Assembly: GCF_028737265.1 (NCBI RefSeq)
Contig: NZ_JAQZAK010000002.1
Span: 186,001 to 250,000, forward strand
Direction: 5' to 3'
Source: Actinomycetospora callitridis
GTDB taxonomy: Bacteria; Actinomycetota; Actinomycetes; Mycobacteriales; Pseudonocardiaceae
Length of the DNA: 64,000 nt
The notes under the pieces are model-generated. The model had not been told where the DNA came from. It did no database searches and was given only the letters and a program-made list of their open reading frames with translations. Made by a program: the position numbers and the translations under genes. Positions 32,377-41,857 of the stretch are shown here, in pieces. The stretch's first letter is position 1, and each line of letters opens with the position of its first letter.

Positions 32377-34407
32377 GTGACCACGGCCGTGACCAGCGAC
32401 GGGACCCAGGGCGGGACCGGTCGACGCTCGACCGTCGCCGCCTGGGGGCTCTTCGCGCTCGTCGTCCTCGAGATCGTCGTCGCCGTCGTGGTCGCGGGCG
32501 TCGCCGGCGTCTCGCTCGCCGAGGCCGTCGACGGCTTCGTCGTCACCAACATCGCGATCGGCCTCCCGTGCGCCATCGCGGGCGTCCTGATCGCCTGGCA
32601 GCGGCCCTCCCGCGCGCTGGGCTGGCTCCTCCTCGCGGCCGGGGTGGGCCAGACGGCGACGGCCGCCGCGGCACCCCTGGTCCTGCTCAGCGCCGACCGG
32701 GCGTGGCCCGAGCCGGTGCTGCGGACGCTCGACACGGTCTTCGCCTTCTCCTGGCCCTGGTCGATCGCGCTCTTCCTGCCGCTGGCACTGCTCGTGTTCC
32801 CCGACGGCCTGCTGCCCGGACGGGTCTGGCGGGCGGTCGCGGGTGTCACGGCCGCGGCGTCGGTGCTGTTCGTGCTCAACGTCGGCACCGAACCCGGCCA
32901 GGTCGTGGGGCGGCTCCTGCGGCCGTGGCTCGTGATCGACGGCTACGCCGCCCTCGCACCCCTGTGGACAGCCTCGGAGCTCCTCCAGCTGCTGGTCCTC
33001 GTCGCGGCCGTCGTCGGCCTGGTCGTGCGCTACCGCCGCGGCGACGAGCAGCGCCGCCGGCAGCTGCTCTGGCTGGTGCTCGCGCTGGTGCTGACGATCG
33101 TCGTCCTCGTGCCCTGGGGCCTCTTCGACGCCGGGCCGGTCCTGCAGCTGCTCGCCATCGCCCTGATCCCGGCCGCGATGACGATCGCCGTGCTGCGCCA
33201 CCAGCTGCTCGACATCCGGCTCGTGCTCTCGCGCACGGTCCTCTACGCGCTGCTGACCGTCGGCGTCGTGGGCGTCTACCTCGCGCTCGTCGCCGTCGCG
33301 GACGTGCTGCTGCGCCGCGAGGGCGGGCTCGTCGCCCCGGGTCCGGGCACGAGCGTCCTCGCCACCCTGGTGATCGCCGTCGGGTTCAACCCGGTGCGTG
33401 TGCGCCTGCAGCGCGTCGTCGACCGGGCCCTCTACGGCGACCGGGCCGATCCCGTGCGCGCCCTCTCCCGCATGGGCGACCGCCTGCGCGCCGGGACGGA
33501 GCCCGACGACGTCCTGGTCGCCGTCGCCGAGGCGCTGCGGCTGCCCTACGTCGCCGTGCGCCGAGAGGGCGAGGTGACCGCGGCCCACGGCACGGAGCCG
33601 ACGGGGCCGGCCACCACCGAGACGCTCCCCCTGCGCTACCGCGGCGAGGACGTCGGCGAGCTCGTCGTCGGCGTCCGCCGGGGACAGCGCGCCCTCCAGC
33701 ACGCCGACCGGGCCGCCCTCGAGCTGCTGGCCGTCCCGCTGGCCGTCGCCGCGCACGCCACGCGGCTCTCGGCGGCGGTGCAGCGCGCGCGGGAGGAGCT
33801 CGTCGGCACCCGGGAGGAGGAGCGTCGCCGCCTGCGCCGCGACCTCCACGACGGCCTCGGACCCGCGCTGACCGGGATCGCTTTCTCCGCCGATGCCGCC
33901 GGCAACGTCCTGACCGCCGACCCTCCGCGGGCGGAGGCCCTGCTGCGGGCGCTGCGGGCCGCGGCCACCGACGCGATCGACGACGTCCGCCGCCTCGTCT
34001 ACGCCCTCCGACCGCCCGCCCTCGACGAGCTCGGCCTGGTCGGGGCGCTCCGGCGCCACGTCGACGGGCTGGGTGGGGACGCGGTGACGGTGACCGTGCA
34101 CGAGGACGGCGATCTCCCGCCCCTGTCGGCCGCGGTCGAGGCGGCGGCGTACCGGATCACGGTCGAGGCGGTCACCAACGCGGTCCGGCACGCGGCCGCG
34201 TCGCACGTGGACGTCCGGATTACGAACAACGGGGCGCTCGAGCTGGCGGTGACCGACGACGGGGCCCCGCCGGCGCCGTCGGACGGGTCCTGGACCCCGG
34301 GCGTCGGGCTCACGTCGATGCGGGAACGGGTCGCCGAGCTCGGCGGCACCCTCGATGCCGGGCCGGTGCCCGAGGGTGGCCGGGTCACCGCGAGGCTGCC
34401 GCTGTGA
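32377..34407 (+). CDS. Sensor histidine kinase (NarX/LiaS type, HisKA_3)
   Basis: The 676-residue protein has about ten N-terminal transmembrane helices (to about residue 340), a GAF-like or linker region and then the HisKA_3 dimerisation domain. Phospho-acceptor His491 lies in REEERRRLRRDLHDGLGPALTG; an HATPase domain follows (AAAYRITVEAVTNAVRHAAA and TPGVGLTSMRERVAELGGTL). The stop overlaps the start of the response regulator (GTGA), so the two form a two-component system. The many helices suggest sensing within the membrane; the signal is unknown. Confidence 0.9.
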   Translation: MTTAVTSDGTQGGTGRRSTVAAWGLFALVVLEIVVAVVVAGVAGVSLAEAVDGFVVTNIAIGLPCAIAGVLIAWQRPSRALGWLLLAAGVGQTATAAAAPLVLLSADRAWPEPVLRTLDTVFAFSWPWSIALFLPLALLVFPDGLLPGRVWRAVAGVTAAASVLFVLNVGTEPGQVVGRLLRPWLVIDGYAALAPLWTASELLQLLVLVAAVVGLVVRYRRGDEQRRRQLLWLVLALVLTIVVLVPWGLFDAGPVLQLLAIALIPAAMTIAVLRHQLLDIRLVLSRTVLYALLTVGVVGVYLALVAVADVLLRREGGLVAPGPGTSVLATLVIAVGFNPVRVRLQRVVDRALYGDRADPVRALSRMGDRLRAGTEPDDVLVAVAEALRLPYVAVRREGEVTAAHGTEPTGPATTETLPLRYRGEDVGELVVGVRRGQRALQHADRAALELLAVPLAVAAHATRLSAAVQRAREELVGTREEERRRLRRDLHDGLGPALTGIAFSADAAGNVLTADPPRAEALLRALRAAATDAIDDVRRLVYALRPPALDELGLVGALRRHVDGLGGDAVTVTVHEDGDLPPLSAAVEAAAYRITVEAVTNAVRHAAASHVDVRITNNGALELAVTDDGAPPAPSDGSWTPGVGLTSMRERVAELGGTLDAGPVPEGGRVTARLPL

Positions 34408-35069
34408 GCGCCCCCGAGGGACCCCTGCGCGTCGTCGTCGCCGACGACCACCCCGTCATCCGCGACGGGCTCTCCGCGCTGCTGTCGTCCGTGCCGGGCC
34501 TCGAGGTCGTCGCGACCGCGGCGACCGGCCGGGAGGCCGTCCGCGCCGCGGTGACCGAGACCCCCGACGTCCTCGTGCTCGACGTGCAGATGCCCGACCT
34601 CGACGGGGTCGCGGCCGCCACCGAGGTCCTGCGGGCGGCGCCCTCGGTCGCGGTCCTGATGCTCACGATGTTCGACGACGACGACACCGTCTTCGCCGCG
34701 ATGCGCGCCGGCGCCCACGGCTACCTGCTCAAGGGCGCGACCCAGGAGGAGATCGTGCGCGGCATCCGCGCGGTGGCCGCCGGGGAGGCGATCTTCGGGC
34801 CGGGGATCGCCCGCCGCGTGCTGGGCCTCCTCGCCGGGGCCGACCGGTCCGCCGAGCCGTTCGGGGAGCTGACCCAACGGGAGCGCCAGGTCCTCGAGCT
34901 GCTCGCCACGGGCCTGACGACCACGGCCGTCGGCGCGAAGCTCGGGCTCGCGCCGAAGACGGTCACCAACCACGCGTCGTCGGTGTTCGCCAAGCTGGGC
35001 GTCAGCGGGCGGGCCGAGGCCGTCGCCCGGGCCCGCCGGGCGGGGCTGGGCGGCGCCGGTCAGCTGTAG
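34404..35069 (+). CDS. NarL/LuxR-family response regulator
   Basis: The 221-residue protein has a receiver domain with acidic VVADDH and phospho-acceptor Asp60 (VLVLDVQMPDLDG), then a LuxR HTH (LTQRERQVLELLATGLTTTAVGAKLGLAPKTVTNHASSVFAKLGV). It partners with the upstream kinase, with which it overlaps by 4 nt. Target genes are unknown; the divergent membrane-protein gene is the nearest candidate. It is convergent with the MFS exporter, overlapping by 10 bases. Confidence 0.92.
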   Translation: MSAPEGPLRVVVADDHPVIRDGLSALLSSVPGLEVVATAATGREAVRAAVTETPDVLVLDVQMPDLDGVAAATEVLRAAPSVAVLMLTMFDDDDTVFAAMRAGAHGYLLKGATQEEIVRGIRAVAAGEAIFGPGIARRVLGLLAGADRSAEPFGELTQRERQVLELLATGLTTTAVGAKLGLAPKTVTNHASSVFAKLGVSGRAEAVARARRAGLGGAGQL

Positions 35070-36241
35070 GTGACCCGGCGCGGTCCGAGACGCACCACCG
35101 CGACGCCCTGGACCACGACGCCCGCGGCGATCACCGCCAGGGCCGCGCGGAAGCCCGCGAGGTCGATGAGCACGCCCATCACGGGCGGGGCGACGGCGGC
35201 GAGGAGGTAGGCCGAGCCGAGCGTCAGCGCCGACACCGACGCCGAGGTGGCCCCGTCGGGGGTGCGCCACGCGACCACGGCGAGGCCGAGCGGGAACCCG
35301 GCGCCCACGGCGACCGAGGCGAGGACGACCCACACCCAGGGCCCGACGACGGGCAGCACCGGGGCGACGAGGGTCCCGGTGACGCCGATCGCCCCGCACA
35401 CGACGCAGAACGCGGCCCACGGCGCCCAGGCGTGGCGCCGCTCCGCGGCCAGCGGCACCAGCAGGGCGGCGGGGATCTGCACGACGTTCCACACCGAGAG
35501 CAGCACCGCGGCGCGAGCCGTCGAGAACCCCTGCGCCTCGTAGAACGGGGCCAGCCAGGTCAGCCACCCGTAGAACTGCACCGACGACATCGCCTGGAAC
35601 AGCACCGCGAGCCGGGCGAAGCGGTTGCGCCACGGCAGCCGCACCGGCGCCGCCGCGGGGATGTCGTGCAGGCGCCGGGTGGCCGGCCACCACACGACGA
35701 GGGCGAGCACGGCCGGCACCGTCCACGCCGCCAGCGCCCACCACCACCCGCCGAGCGCGTCCTGCAGGGGCAGCGCGGTCAGCGAGGCGACCGTCGCCCC
35801 GCCCATCATCGACACGGTGTAGAGGCCGGTGGCGGCGCCGGCCCGCTCGGGCAGGTGGTCGCGGACGACGCCGGTGATCGCCACCCCGACGACGCCGATG
35901 CCGAGCCCGATCGCGAGGCTGCCGGCGACGAGGGTCACGGCGGCCGGCACCCCGTGGATCGCCGAGCCGAGCGCGATCGCGGCGATGCCCAGGGCTGCGG
36001 CCTGCTCGCGGCCCACACGCCGCGCGAGGATCGGCGCGGCGAAGGAGCCGGCGCCCATCATCAGGATCGTCGCGGCCTGCACGAGCCCCGCGAACCCGGC
36101 GGAGAGCCCGAGGTCGGCGCGGATCGTCTCCAGCAGCGGCGGGTAGGCCGAGAGCGCGGCCCGCAGGTTGACGCCCAGCGCCAGGACGGCGAGGAGGACG
36201 ACGACCGGGCGGACGGCGGGTCGGGTCCCGGTTTCGGTCAC
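35060..36241 (-). CDS. MFS transporter, CynX/NimT-like subfamily
   Basis: The 393-residue protein has twelve transmembrane helices. The opening VVVLLAVLALGVNLRAALSAYPPLLETIRADLGLS is typical of the CynX/NimT group, with GAATGLYTVSMMGGATVAS and GFSTARAAVLLSVWNVVQI later. Members carry cyanate or 2-nitroimidazole or are unassigned exporters. GTG start, 8 nt after dapC's stop on the same strand, so possibly cotranscribed with fdxC-dapC. Substrate unknown. Confidence 0.85.
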   Translation of the reverse strand: MTETGTRPAVRPVVVLLAVLALGVNLRAALSAYPPLLETIRADLGLSAGFAGLVQAATILMMGAGSFAAPILARRVGREQAAALGIAAIALGSAIHGVPAAVTLVAGSLAIGLGIGVVGVAITGVVRDHLPERAGAATGLYTVSMMGGATVASLTALPLQDALGGWWWALAAWTVPAVLALVVWWPATRRLHDIPAAAPVRLPWRNRFARLAVLFQAMSSVQFYGWLTWLAPFYEAQGFSTARAAVLLSVWNVVQIPAALLVPLAAERRHAWAPWAAFCVVCGAIGVTGTLVAPVLPVVGPWVWVVLASVAVGAGFPLGLAVVAWRTPDGATSASVSALTLGSAYLLAAVAPPVMGVLIDLAGFRAALAVIAAGVVVQGVAVVRLGPRRVTYS

Positions 36242-36248
36242 TACGGGA

Positions 36249-37391
36249 TCACCCCGCCAGGCGCTCCGCGGCCGCGGCGATGCGCTCGTCGGAGGCGGTC
36301 AGGGCCACACGGACGTGCGCCCCGCCGGCCGGGCCGTAGAACTCGCCGGGGGCGACGAGGATGCCGCGGCCGGCGAGGCGGTCGACGGTGGCGCGGCAGG
36401 GCTCGTCGGCGGTGGCCCACAGGTACAGGCCGGCCCGGGAGTGCTCGACGCGCAGGCCGGCGGCCTCGAGCGCGGGGCGCAGGACGTCGCGGCGGGCGTC
36501 GTAGCGCGCGCGGGTCGCGGCGACGTGCTCGTCGTCGCGCAGCGCGACCGTCATCGCCTCCTGGACGGGCCGCGGCACGATCATCCCGGCGTGCTTGCGC
36601 ACCTGGAGCAGGCCGGCCACGAGGCGGGGGTCGCCGAGCACGAGCCCGGCGCGGTAGCCGGCGAGGTTCGACGTCTTCGACAGCGAGTGGACCGCGAGCA
36701 GGCCCTCGACGCTGCCGCCGTGCACGACCGGGTCCAGCACGGACGTCGTGACGACGCCGCGCCCGGGCAGGGCGAGGTAGCACTCGTCGGACGCCACCAC
36801 CGCGCCGAGCGCCCGGGCCTCCTCGACGCGCGCGGCCAGCGCGCCGGCGTCGAGGACGCGGCCCGTGGGGTTCGACGGCGAGTTCAGCCACACCAGCCGC
36901 GTGCCGCCGGGCAGCGGCTCGCCGTCACCGACCCGTGCCGGCTCCGCGCCCGCGAGCTGCGCGCCCACCTCGTAGGTGGGGTACGCGAGGTCCGGGAAGG
37001 CGACCACGTCGCCGGGGCCGAGGCCGAGCAGCGTCGGCAGCCAGGCCACCAGCTCCTTGGAGCCGATCGTGGGCAGCACCGCGTCCGGGTCCAGGCCCTC
37101 GCCGTCGGTGCGCCCGGCGCCATGGCGGCGCGCCAGCGCGTCGACGGCCGCCTCCCGTAGCGCCGGGGTGCCCCAGGTCTGCGGGTAGCCCGGGGAGTCC
37201 CAGGCGGCGCCCAGGGCCTCCCCGATCGCCGTCGGCACCGGGTCGACCGGCGTCCCGACCGACAGGTCCACGACGCCGTCCGGGTGACTGCGCGCGACGG
37301 CCGCCGCAGCGGTCAGGCTGTCCCACGGGAAGTCCGGCAGCGCGGGGAAACGCACCCCCACGCCGACGGACCCCCTCGAGGTCGAGGTCAC
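36249..37391 (-). CDS. dapC: Succinyldiaminopimelate aminotransferase
   Basis: The 380-residue class I PLP aminotransferase has [56 protein letters not shown] and [15 protein letters not shown], whose Lys binds PLP. The sequence matches the actinobacterial DapC next to the ferredoxin FdxC (Rv1178 with Rv1177). It aminates N-succinyl-2-amino-6-ketopimelate. The GTG overlaps the ferredoxin TGA (GTGA), so translation is coupled. Confidence 0.9.
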   Translation of the reverse strand: MTSTSRGSVGVGVRFPALPDFPWDSLTAAAAVARSHPDGVVDLSVGTPVDPVPTAIGEALGAAWDSPGYPQTWGTPALREAAVDALARRHGAGRTDGEGLDPDAVLPTIGSKELVAWLPTLLGLGPGDVVAFPDLAYPTYEVGAQLAGAEPARVGDGEPLPGGTRLVWLNSPSNPTGRVLDAGALAARVEEARALGAVVASDECYLALPGRGVVTTSVLDPVVHGGSVEGLLAVHSLSKTSNLAGYRAGLVLGDPRLVAGLLQVRKHAGMIVPRPVQEAMTVALRDDEHVAATRARYDARRDVLRPALEAAGLRVEHSRAGLYLWATADEPCRATVDRLAGRGILVAPGEFYGPAGGAHVRVALTASDERIAAAAERLAG

Positions 37392-37708
37392 TCCCCCTGC
37401 GGCGGGAGCGCGGGCACGGGGCCCGCGTCACGGTCGACCTTGCCGACCTTGGAGGCACCGCCCGGCGACCCCAGCTCGTCGAAGAAGTCGACGTTCGCCT
37501 GGGTGTAGACCGACCACTGGTCGGGGACGTCGTCCTCGTAGTAGATGGCCTCGACGGGGCAGACCGGTTCGCACGCCCCGCAGTCGACGCACTCGTCGGG
37601 GTGGATGTACATCATCCGGCCCCCTTCGTAGATGCAGTCGACAGGGCATTCCTCGATGCAACCCTTGTCGAGCACGTCGACACACGGTTCTGCGATCACG
37701 TACGTCAC
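37388..37708 (-). CDS. fdxC: 7Fe ferredoxin FdxC
   Basis: The 106-residue protein has C9-x7-C17-x3-C21-P and C40-x2-C43-x2-C46-x3-C50-P ([16 protein letters not shown]), the pattern of a [3Fe-4S]/[4Fe-4S] seven-iron ferredoxin, with the usual C-terminal extension. It is a soluble electron carrier, probably to P450s or other oxidoreductases. GTG start with AGGAG 5 nt upstream, preceded by about 200 nt of promoter region. Confidence 0.95.
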   Translation of the reverse strand: MTYVIAEPCVDVLDKGCIEECPVDCIYEGGRMMYIHPDECVDCGACEPVCPVEAIYYEDDVPDQWSVYTQANVDFFDELGSPGGASKVGKVDRDAGPVPALPPQGE

Positions 37709-37912
37709 GTCTGCTCCTGCTCCTCACTCGCGTCGTCCGGCGTACCCCGGCCCGCACATGGTGGTGTCATGCGGAGCCCACGGGGGACGCCTGCGGCGAG
37801 TATTCCGGTCGCCGCCGCCTCACGCCCGTGCGGGGAGGGTCCGATTGGTCCTCCGGGCCGTGTCGGCCGCCACACCCCCCACCGTCCCCGCGTCGCGCGG
37901 CGTTGTCCACCG

Positions 37913-38743
37913 TCACCGTCGTCCCTGCTCACGGGCGACCCAGCGCGCCGCGGCGCGGGCCGCGCGCTTGAGCCCCGAACGCTCGCTGCGGTAGCTCCCC
38001 ACGGCACCGACGACGGGCACGTTGGCCAGCGCCCGCCAGGCCCGGTTGCCCTTCGGGCGCCGGTCGAGCTCGGACTGCAGGCCCCACAGCGTGCTCCCCA
38101 TCCGCCACACCGCCCGGGCCAGGGCCGAGAGCCGGCCCCGCTCCTCCTTCTCCTGCCCCACCGTGCCGCTGAGCTCGCCGGCCTCGCGCTCGACGTCGGC
38201 GGCGTGGGGGTCGCCGTGACGGGACGGGTCGACGTCGCGCCCGAACAGCACCGACGCCAGCAGCCGCACCTGCTCGTCGCGGCCGTTGAGCCCGTGCTCG
38301 CCGGCGATCGCGCAGATCACGAGGCCCTGCGCGGCGAGGCCGAGGATGTCCGACACCGGCAGCCGGCGGGCCAGCGCGCCCCCGATCCCGGGGATCGACG
38401 CGACGACGGAGGTGAAGCGCCCCACCCGCGACACCCACCAGTCGTCGCGCTCCTCGGGGCTCATCGTCTGCCAGCGCGGGGTGCCGGGGAGCTTGGAGGT
38501 GGCCAGGCGGTCGAGCGCCCGGGCCCGCCCGGTGCGCGCGACCTCGGCAGCCTTCCCCCGACGGCTGGTCGGCGCCTCCTCGGGGGCCCGACCGCCGCTC
38601 TCCTGCAGTTCGAGGGCGCGGCGGCGGGCGAGGCGTCCGAGCCGGAACGGGTCGGCGTCACGCAGGCCCCGCAGGACGGGGCCGGTGGCGGCCACGAAGG
38701 GGCGCAGGACGCGGACGACGTGGTCGTCCGGGATGGCGGGCAT
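37913..38743 (-). CDS. Conserved actinobacterial protein of unknown function
   Basis: The 276-residue protein has a basic N-terminal third. A hydrophobic glycine-rich stretch follows near residues 120-160 (VASIPGIGGALARRLPVSDILGLAAQGLVICAIAGEHGL), then a charged helical part (ELSGTVGQEKEERGRLSALARAVWRMGSTLWG). The middle stretch could insert in or bind the membrane. No family is recognised. ATG at 38743 is taken because codon usage upstream is poor. It is last in a minus-strand series mshB, membrane protein, this gene. Confidence 0.65.
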   Translation of the reverse strand: MPAIPDDHVVRVLRPFVAATGPVLRGLRDADPFRLGRLARRRALELQESGGRAPEEAPTSRRGKAAEVARTGRARALDRLATSKLPGTPRWQTMSPEERDDWWVSRVGRFTSVVASIPGIGGALARRLPVSDILGLAAQGLVICAIAGEHGLNGRDEQVRLLASVLFGRDVDPSRHGDPHAADVEREAGELSGTVGQEKEERGRLSALARAVWRMGSTLWGLQSELDRRPKGNRAWRALANVPVVGAVGSYRSERSGLKRAARAAARWVAREQGRR

Positions 38744-38772
38744 GGCCGCTCGGTTCCCGACCGTCGCGCCGC

Positions 38773-39276
38773 TCAACCGTCCCCGGTGTCCTGTCTCACG
38801 GGTCCGGGGATGGGCGGGAGGGGGTCGTACCGGCCCGGACGGCGCATCCCGACGACCAGCGCGGGCAGGACGCCGGCGGCGAGGAGCAGGACCGCGCGCC
38901 AGTCCGGCGGGAGCACACCCGCCCCCGCGGGGCTCCACAGCCCCGCGCCGACGATCGTGAGCGTCCACGTCGCCAGCGGGGCGAACAGGGCCGTCGACCG
39001 GGGCATCACGGCGTCGGCGGCGAGCACGAGCAGCGGCGTCGTCACGGCCGCGACCAGCGCGGACAGCGGGAGCGGGATCCCCGTGGCCTCGGTGCGCACC
39101 GTCAGCCACGCCATCTCGGTCCAGGCCAGCAGGATCGCGTCGACGGCGAGGATCACCACCACGACCACGGCGAGGACCGGGCGGCGCCCGGGCCGGCGGG
39201 TGGTGGAGCGAGGGACGCCCTCGCTGCTCCCTGCGCGGTCGGGGACGCCCTCGCTGCTCTCGTCGGACGCGGTCAC
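38773..39276 (-). CDS. Four-helix membrane protein downstream of mshB
   Basis: The 167-residue protein has a charged N-terminus holding a duplicated SSEGVP segment, four transmembrane helices (VLAVVVVVILAVDAILLAWTEM, LSALVAAVTTPLLVLAA and two more) and a Pro-rich tail. Its GTG overlaps the mshB TGA (GTGA), so it is translated with mshB. A similar small membrane gene follows mshB in mycobacteria. No function is known. Confidence 0.7.
   Translation of the reverse strand: MTASDESSEGVPDRAGSSEGVPRSTTRRPGRRPVLAVVVVVILAVDAILLAWTEMAWLTVRTEATGIPLPLSALVAAVTTPLLVLAADAVMPRSTALFAPLATWTLTIVGAGLWSPAGAGVLPPDWRAVLLLAAGVLPALVVGMRRPGRYDPLPPIPGPVRQDTGDG
39212..39259. repeat. Direct repeat in the membrane-protein N-terminus
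   Basis: GGGACGCCCTCGCTGCTC occurs at 39212-39229 and again at 39242-39259, encoding the repeated SSEGVP. It may be a small inserted or duplicated element. Confidence 0.6.
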
Positions 39277-40145
39277 CGAGGCGGGAGCAGGGCGTCGAGG
39301 CCGCCCGCCGGACCCCGGAGGTGCACGAAGCACTCGGTGGGCAGCACGGGCTGGGCGAGGTCGTTGGACAGCGCGTAGGCCGGCGGCTCGCGGCCGTCGT
39401 CGTGGACCGCGATCTGGGTGGCGTGGGCGCGCAGGGCGGCGAGCTTGGCCACGCGCGCGCCGCCCAGCGCGATCCGCGAGGTGATCGTCGCGTCCGGCAC
39501 CGTCGGCAGGTCCCCCACCGGCGGCACGGGCAGCGGCAGCCACGCCCGCCGGCGCAGGGCGGCGAGGCCGGCGTCGACCTCGTCGTGCGCCGCCGCGGTC
39601 GCCTCCACCGAGATCCGCGCGGCCTCCGGGTCGACCGCCGCGACCGCCGCCGTCGTCACCTCGTGGGCGCGGACGTGGTCGGGGTGGCCGTAGCCGCCGC
39701 CCTCGTCGTAGGTGATCACCACGGTGGGGTCGACCTCGCGCAGGACCGCGACCAGCGCCTCGACCTGCGCCCCGAACGCCCCGGGGGCGGCGAAGGCGCC
39801 GTCGCCGATCGTGGCCGGCGCGGCGGCGCGGATGCCCGCGCCGGCGAGCACCATGCCCGAGTCGTGCCACGGTCCGACCCCGGTCCCGTCGCCGCCGAGC
39901 CAGCGGTGGTCGGTGACGCCCAGCGCCGCGCAGGCCCGGGCGAGCTCGCCCTCGCGGTACTCGCCGAGCGCGTCGCCCGTGAGGTGGCGGAGTCCGGGCG
40001 GGATCACCTCACCGAGCTCGCCGCGGTTGCAGGTCACGAGGGTCACCTGCACCCCGGCGGCGGTCGCCAGCGCCATCAGCCCGCCGCAGGTGATCGTCTC
40101 GTCGTCCGGGTGGGCATGGACGAGCAGCAGGCTCACGCCCGGCAC
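39273..40145 (-). CDS. mshB: GlcNAc-Ins deacetylase (mycothiol biosynthesis)
   Basis: The 290-residue LmbE-like protein has LLLVHAHPDDETITCGG (His12, Asp14, Asp15: zinc binding and catalysis) and ITYDEGGGYGHPDHVRAHE (third zinc His). MshB removes acetate from 1-O-(2-acetamido-2-deoxyglucosyl)-inositol, making the GlcN-Ins that MshC then joins to cysteine. It is cotranscribed with a small membrane protein and is 52 nt from a divergent NodA-like acyltransferase gene, a notable pairing. Confidence 0.92.
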   Translation of the reverse strand: MPGVSLLLVHAHPDDETITCGGLMALATAAGVQVTLVTCNRGELGEVIPPGLRHLTGDALGEYREGELARACAALGVTDHRWLGGDGTGVGPWHDSGMVLAGAGIRAAAPATIGDGAFAAPGAFGAQVEALVAVLREVDPTVVITYDEGGGYGHPDHVRAHEVTTAAVAAVDPEAARISVEATAAAHDEVDAGLAALRRRAWLPLPVPPVGDLPTVPDATITSRIALGGARVAKLAALRAHATQIAVHDDGREPPAYALSNDLAQPVLPTECFVHLRGPAGGLDALLPPR

Positions 40146-40197
40146 GCTAGGCCGTCCGGGCGTGCGCGTCCGCGCCGGGTGGGACGAGACTGGTGCC

Positions 40198-40755
40198 GTG
40201 ACGGACCTGACCTGGTCGGTGTCGTGGGAGACCGAGCTGGACGACGCGGCGCACGGGGCGCTGGCCGCGCTCCTGGGACGCGCCTACGCCGCCCAGTCCG
40301 TCCGGTTCGACGACGGCCGGAGCTGGGCGGGCGCCCGCCCCGAGCTGCGGGTGGTCGTGCGCGCCGGTGAGACCCCCGTGGCCCACGCGGGGATCATCCG
40401 GCGGTTCCTGCGGGCCCTCCCCGACGGGCCCGACGTCCTCGTCGGCGACGTGGGCCTCGTCGCGGTGGACCCCGACCGGCACGGCAGCGGTCTCGGTCGC
40501 GCCCTGATGGCGCAGGTGGCGGCGACCCTCGTCGACCTCGACGTCCCCTTCGGCTTCGTGTCGTGCGGTCACGCCGTCGAGGGCTTCTACCGCGCCGCGG
40601 GCTGGACGCGGCTGCCCGACGTGAGCGTGCACCTCATCGACACCCACCACCGCACCCGCGTCGACCCCGGCCCGGCGATGATCCACGCCGCGGGCCGGCC
40701 GCTGTCGGCGTGGCCGGCCGCGCGGGTGTTCGCCCGCGACGGGCAGCTCGTCTGA
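40198..40755 (+). CDS. NodA-like N-acyltransferase (GNAT fold)
   Basis: The 185-residue protein begins MTDLTWSVSWETELDDAAHG and contains GRSWAGARPELRVVVR, which is nearly the same as the hallmark segment of rhizobial NodA (GRSWAGARPELR). HAGIIRRFLRAL, VGDVGLVAVDPDRHGSGLG (acyl-donor loop) and VPFGFVSCGHAVEGFYRAAGW follow. NodA attaches a fatty acyl chain to the free amino group of a chitin oligomer after NodB deacetylation. Length (185) is near that of NodA (about 195). Here the neighbour is MshB, also a sugar N-deacetylase. Substrate unknown; a generic GNAT acetyltransferase is the alternative. Confidence 0.75.
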   Translation: MTDLTWSVSWETELDDAAHGALAALLGRAYAAQSVRFDDGRSWAGARPELRVVVRAGETPVAHAGIIRRFLRALPDGPDVLVGDVGLVAVDPDRHGSGLGRALMAQVAATLVDLDVPFGFVSCGHAVEGFYRAAGWTRLPDVSVHLIDTHHRTRVDPGPAMIHAAGRPLSAWPAARVFARDGQLV

Positions 40756-40791
40756 CCGGACGAGCGCGCGGGTGATCGACGGAGCGATACG

Positions 40792-40804
40792 GACACCGGG
40801 TGTC
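40792..40804. terminator. Small hairpin between the NodA-like gene and oppF
   Basis: GACAC-CGG-GTGTC lies in the 79-nt convergent gap; a weak terminator candidate. Confidence 0.3.
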
Positions 40805-40834
40805 TGCGACGGCACTCCGCTGACATGAACCGGG

Positions 40835-41857
40835 CTACTCCGTCCGGACCAGGTGCGGGGGTTCGGCGAAGTGGCACGCCGCGGGGTGGTCGGTGGACGC
40901 CCGGACCTCGAGCGCCGGGGGCTCCTCGGCGCACACGGGCTGGGCCTTCGGGCAGCGCGTGCGGAACCGGCAGCCCGAGGGCGGGTCCGCCGGGCTGCGG
41001 CCAGAGGGAAGGGGAGCATCGCCCGTGAGCCGGATCGCCTCGCGGCGCCCGCGCAGCGAGGGGTCGGGCACCGGCACCGAGGACAGCAGCGCCTGCGTGT
41101 ACGGGTGGCTCGCGCGCCGGTAGATCTCCTCGGCGCTCCCGGTCTCCACGATCGAGCCCAGGTACATCACCGCGACGCGGTCGCAGAGGTGGCGCACGAC
41201 GCCGAGGTCGTGGGCGATGAACAGGTACGCCAGCCCGAACTCGCGCTGCAGGTCACCGAGCAGGTTGAGCACCTGGGCCTGGATCGACACGTCGAGCGCC
41301 GACACGGGCTCGTCGCACACGATCACCTTGGGCCGCAGGGCCAGCGCCCGCGCGATCCCGATGCGCTGGCGCTGCCCGCCCGAGAACTGGTGCGGGTAGC
41401 GCCGGATGTGCTCGGGGTTGAGCCCGACCACCTCGAGCAGCTCCTGCACCCGTCGCCGGCGGTCGCCCTTCGGCGCCACCTCGGGGTGGATGTCGAAGGG
41501 TTCGCCGAGGATGTCGCCGACGGTCTTGCGCGGGTTCAGCGACGTGTACGGGTCCTGCAGGACGATCTGCATGTCGCGCCGCCAGGCCGTCAGCGCCGCG
41601 CCCTTCTTGGCGAAGAGGTCCTCGCCCTCGAAGGTCGCGGTGCCTCCCGTCGGCGGGATCAGGCGCATCAGGACCTGGGCGAGCGTCGACTTCCCGCAGC
41701 CGGACTCGCCCACCACCCCGAGCGTCTCGCCGGGATGGAGGTCCAGCGAGACCCCGTCGACGGCTCGGACGTGCCCGATCGTCCGACGGAACAGCACGCC
41801 GCGAGTGATCGGGAAGTGCTTGACCAGGTCGCGCACCGACAGGATGGGCTCGCTCAC
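40835..41857 (-). CDS. Peptide ABC transporter ATPase, OppF/DppF type
   Basis: The 340-residue protein has Walker [11 protein letters not shown], signature [15 protein letters not shown], Walker [13 protein letters not shown] and the oligopeptide-transporter C-terminal extension with clustered Cys ([16 protein letters not shown]), which can carry an Fe-S cluster. It energises uptake with the partner ATPase upstream; the GTG overlaps that gene's TGA (GTGA). Last gene of the five-gene opp series. Confidence 0.92.
   Translation of the reverse strand: MSEPILSVRDLVKHFPITRGVLFRRTIGHVRAVDGVSLDLHPGETLGVVGESGCGKSTLAQVLMRLIPPTGGTATFEGEDLFAKKGAALTAWRRDMQIVLQDPYTSLNPRKTVGDILGEPFDIHPEVAPKGDRRRRVQELLEVVGLNPEHIRRYPHQFSGGQRQRIGIARALALRPKVIVCDEPVSALDVSIQAQVLNLLGDLQREFGLAYLFIAHDLGVVRHLCDRVAVMYLGSIVETGSAEEIYRRASHPYTQALLSSVPVPDPSLRGRREAIRLTGDAPLPSGRSPADPPSGCRFRTRCPKAQPVCAEEPPALEVRASTDHPAACHFAEPPHLVRTE

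Noticed and set aside
32245-34206. Long minus-strand extension of the six-helix membrane protein
   Set aside because: It is antisense to the histidine kinase; the hydrophobic protein starts at ATG 32244 and nothing upstream looks like a protein.
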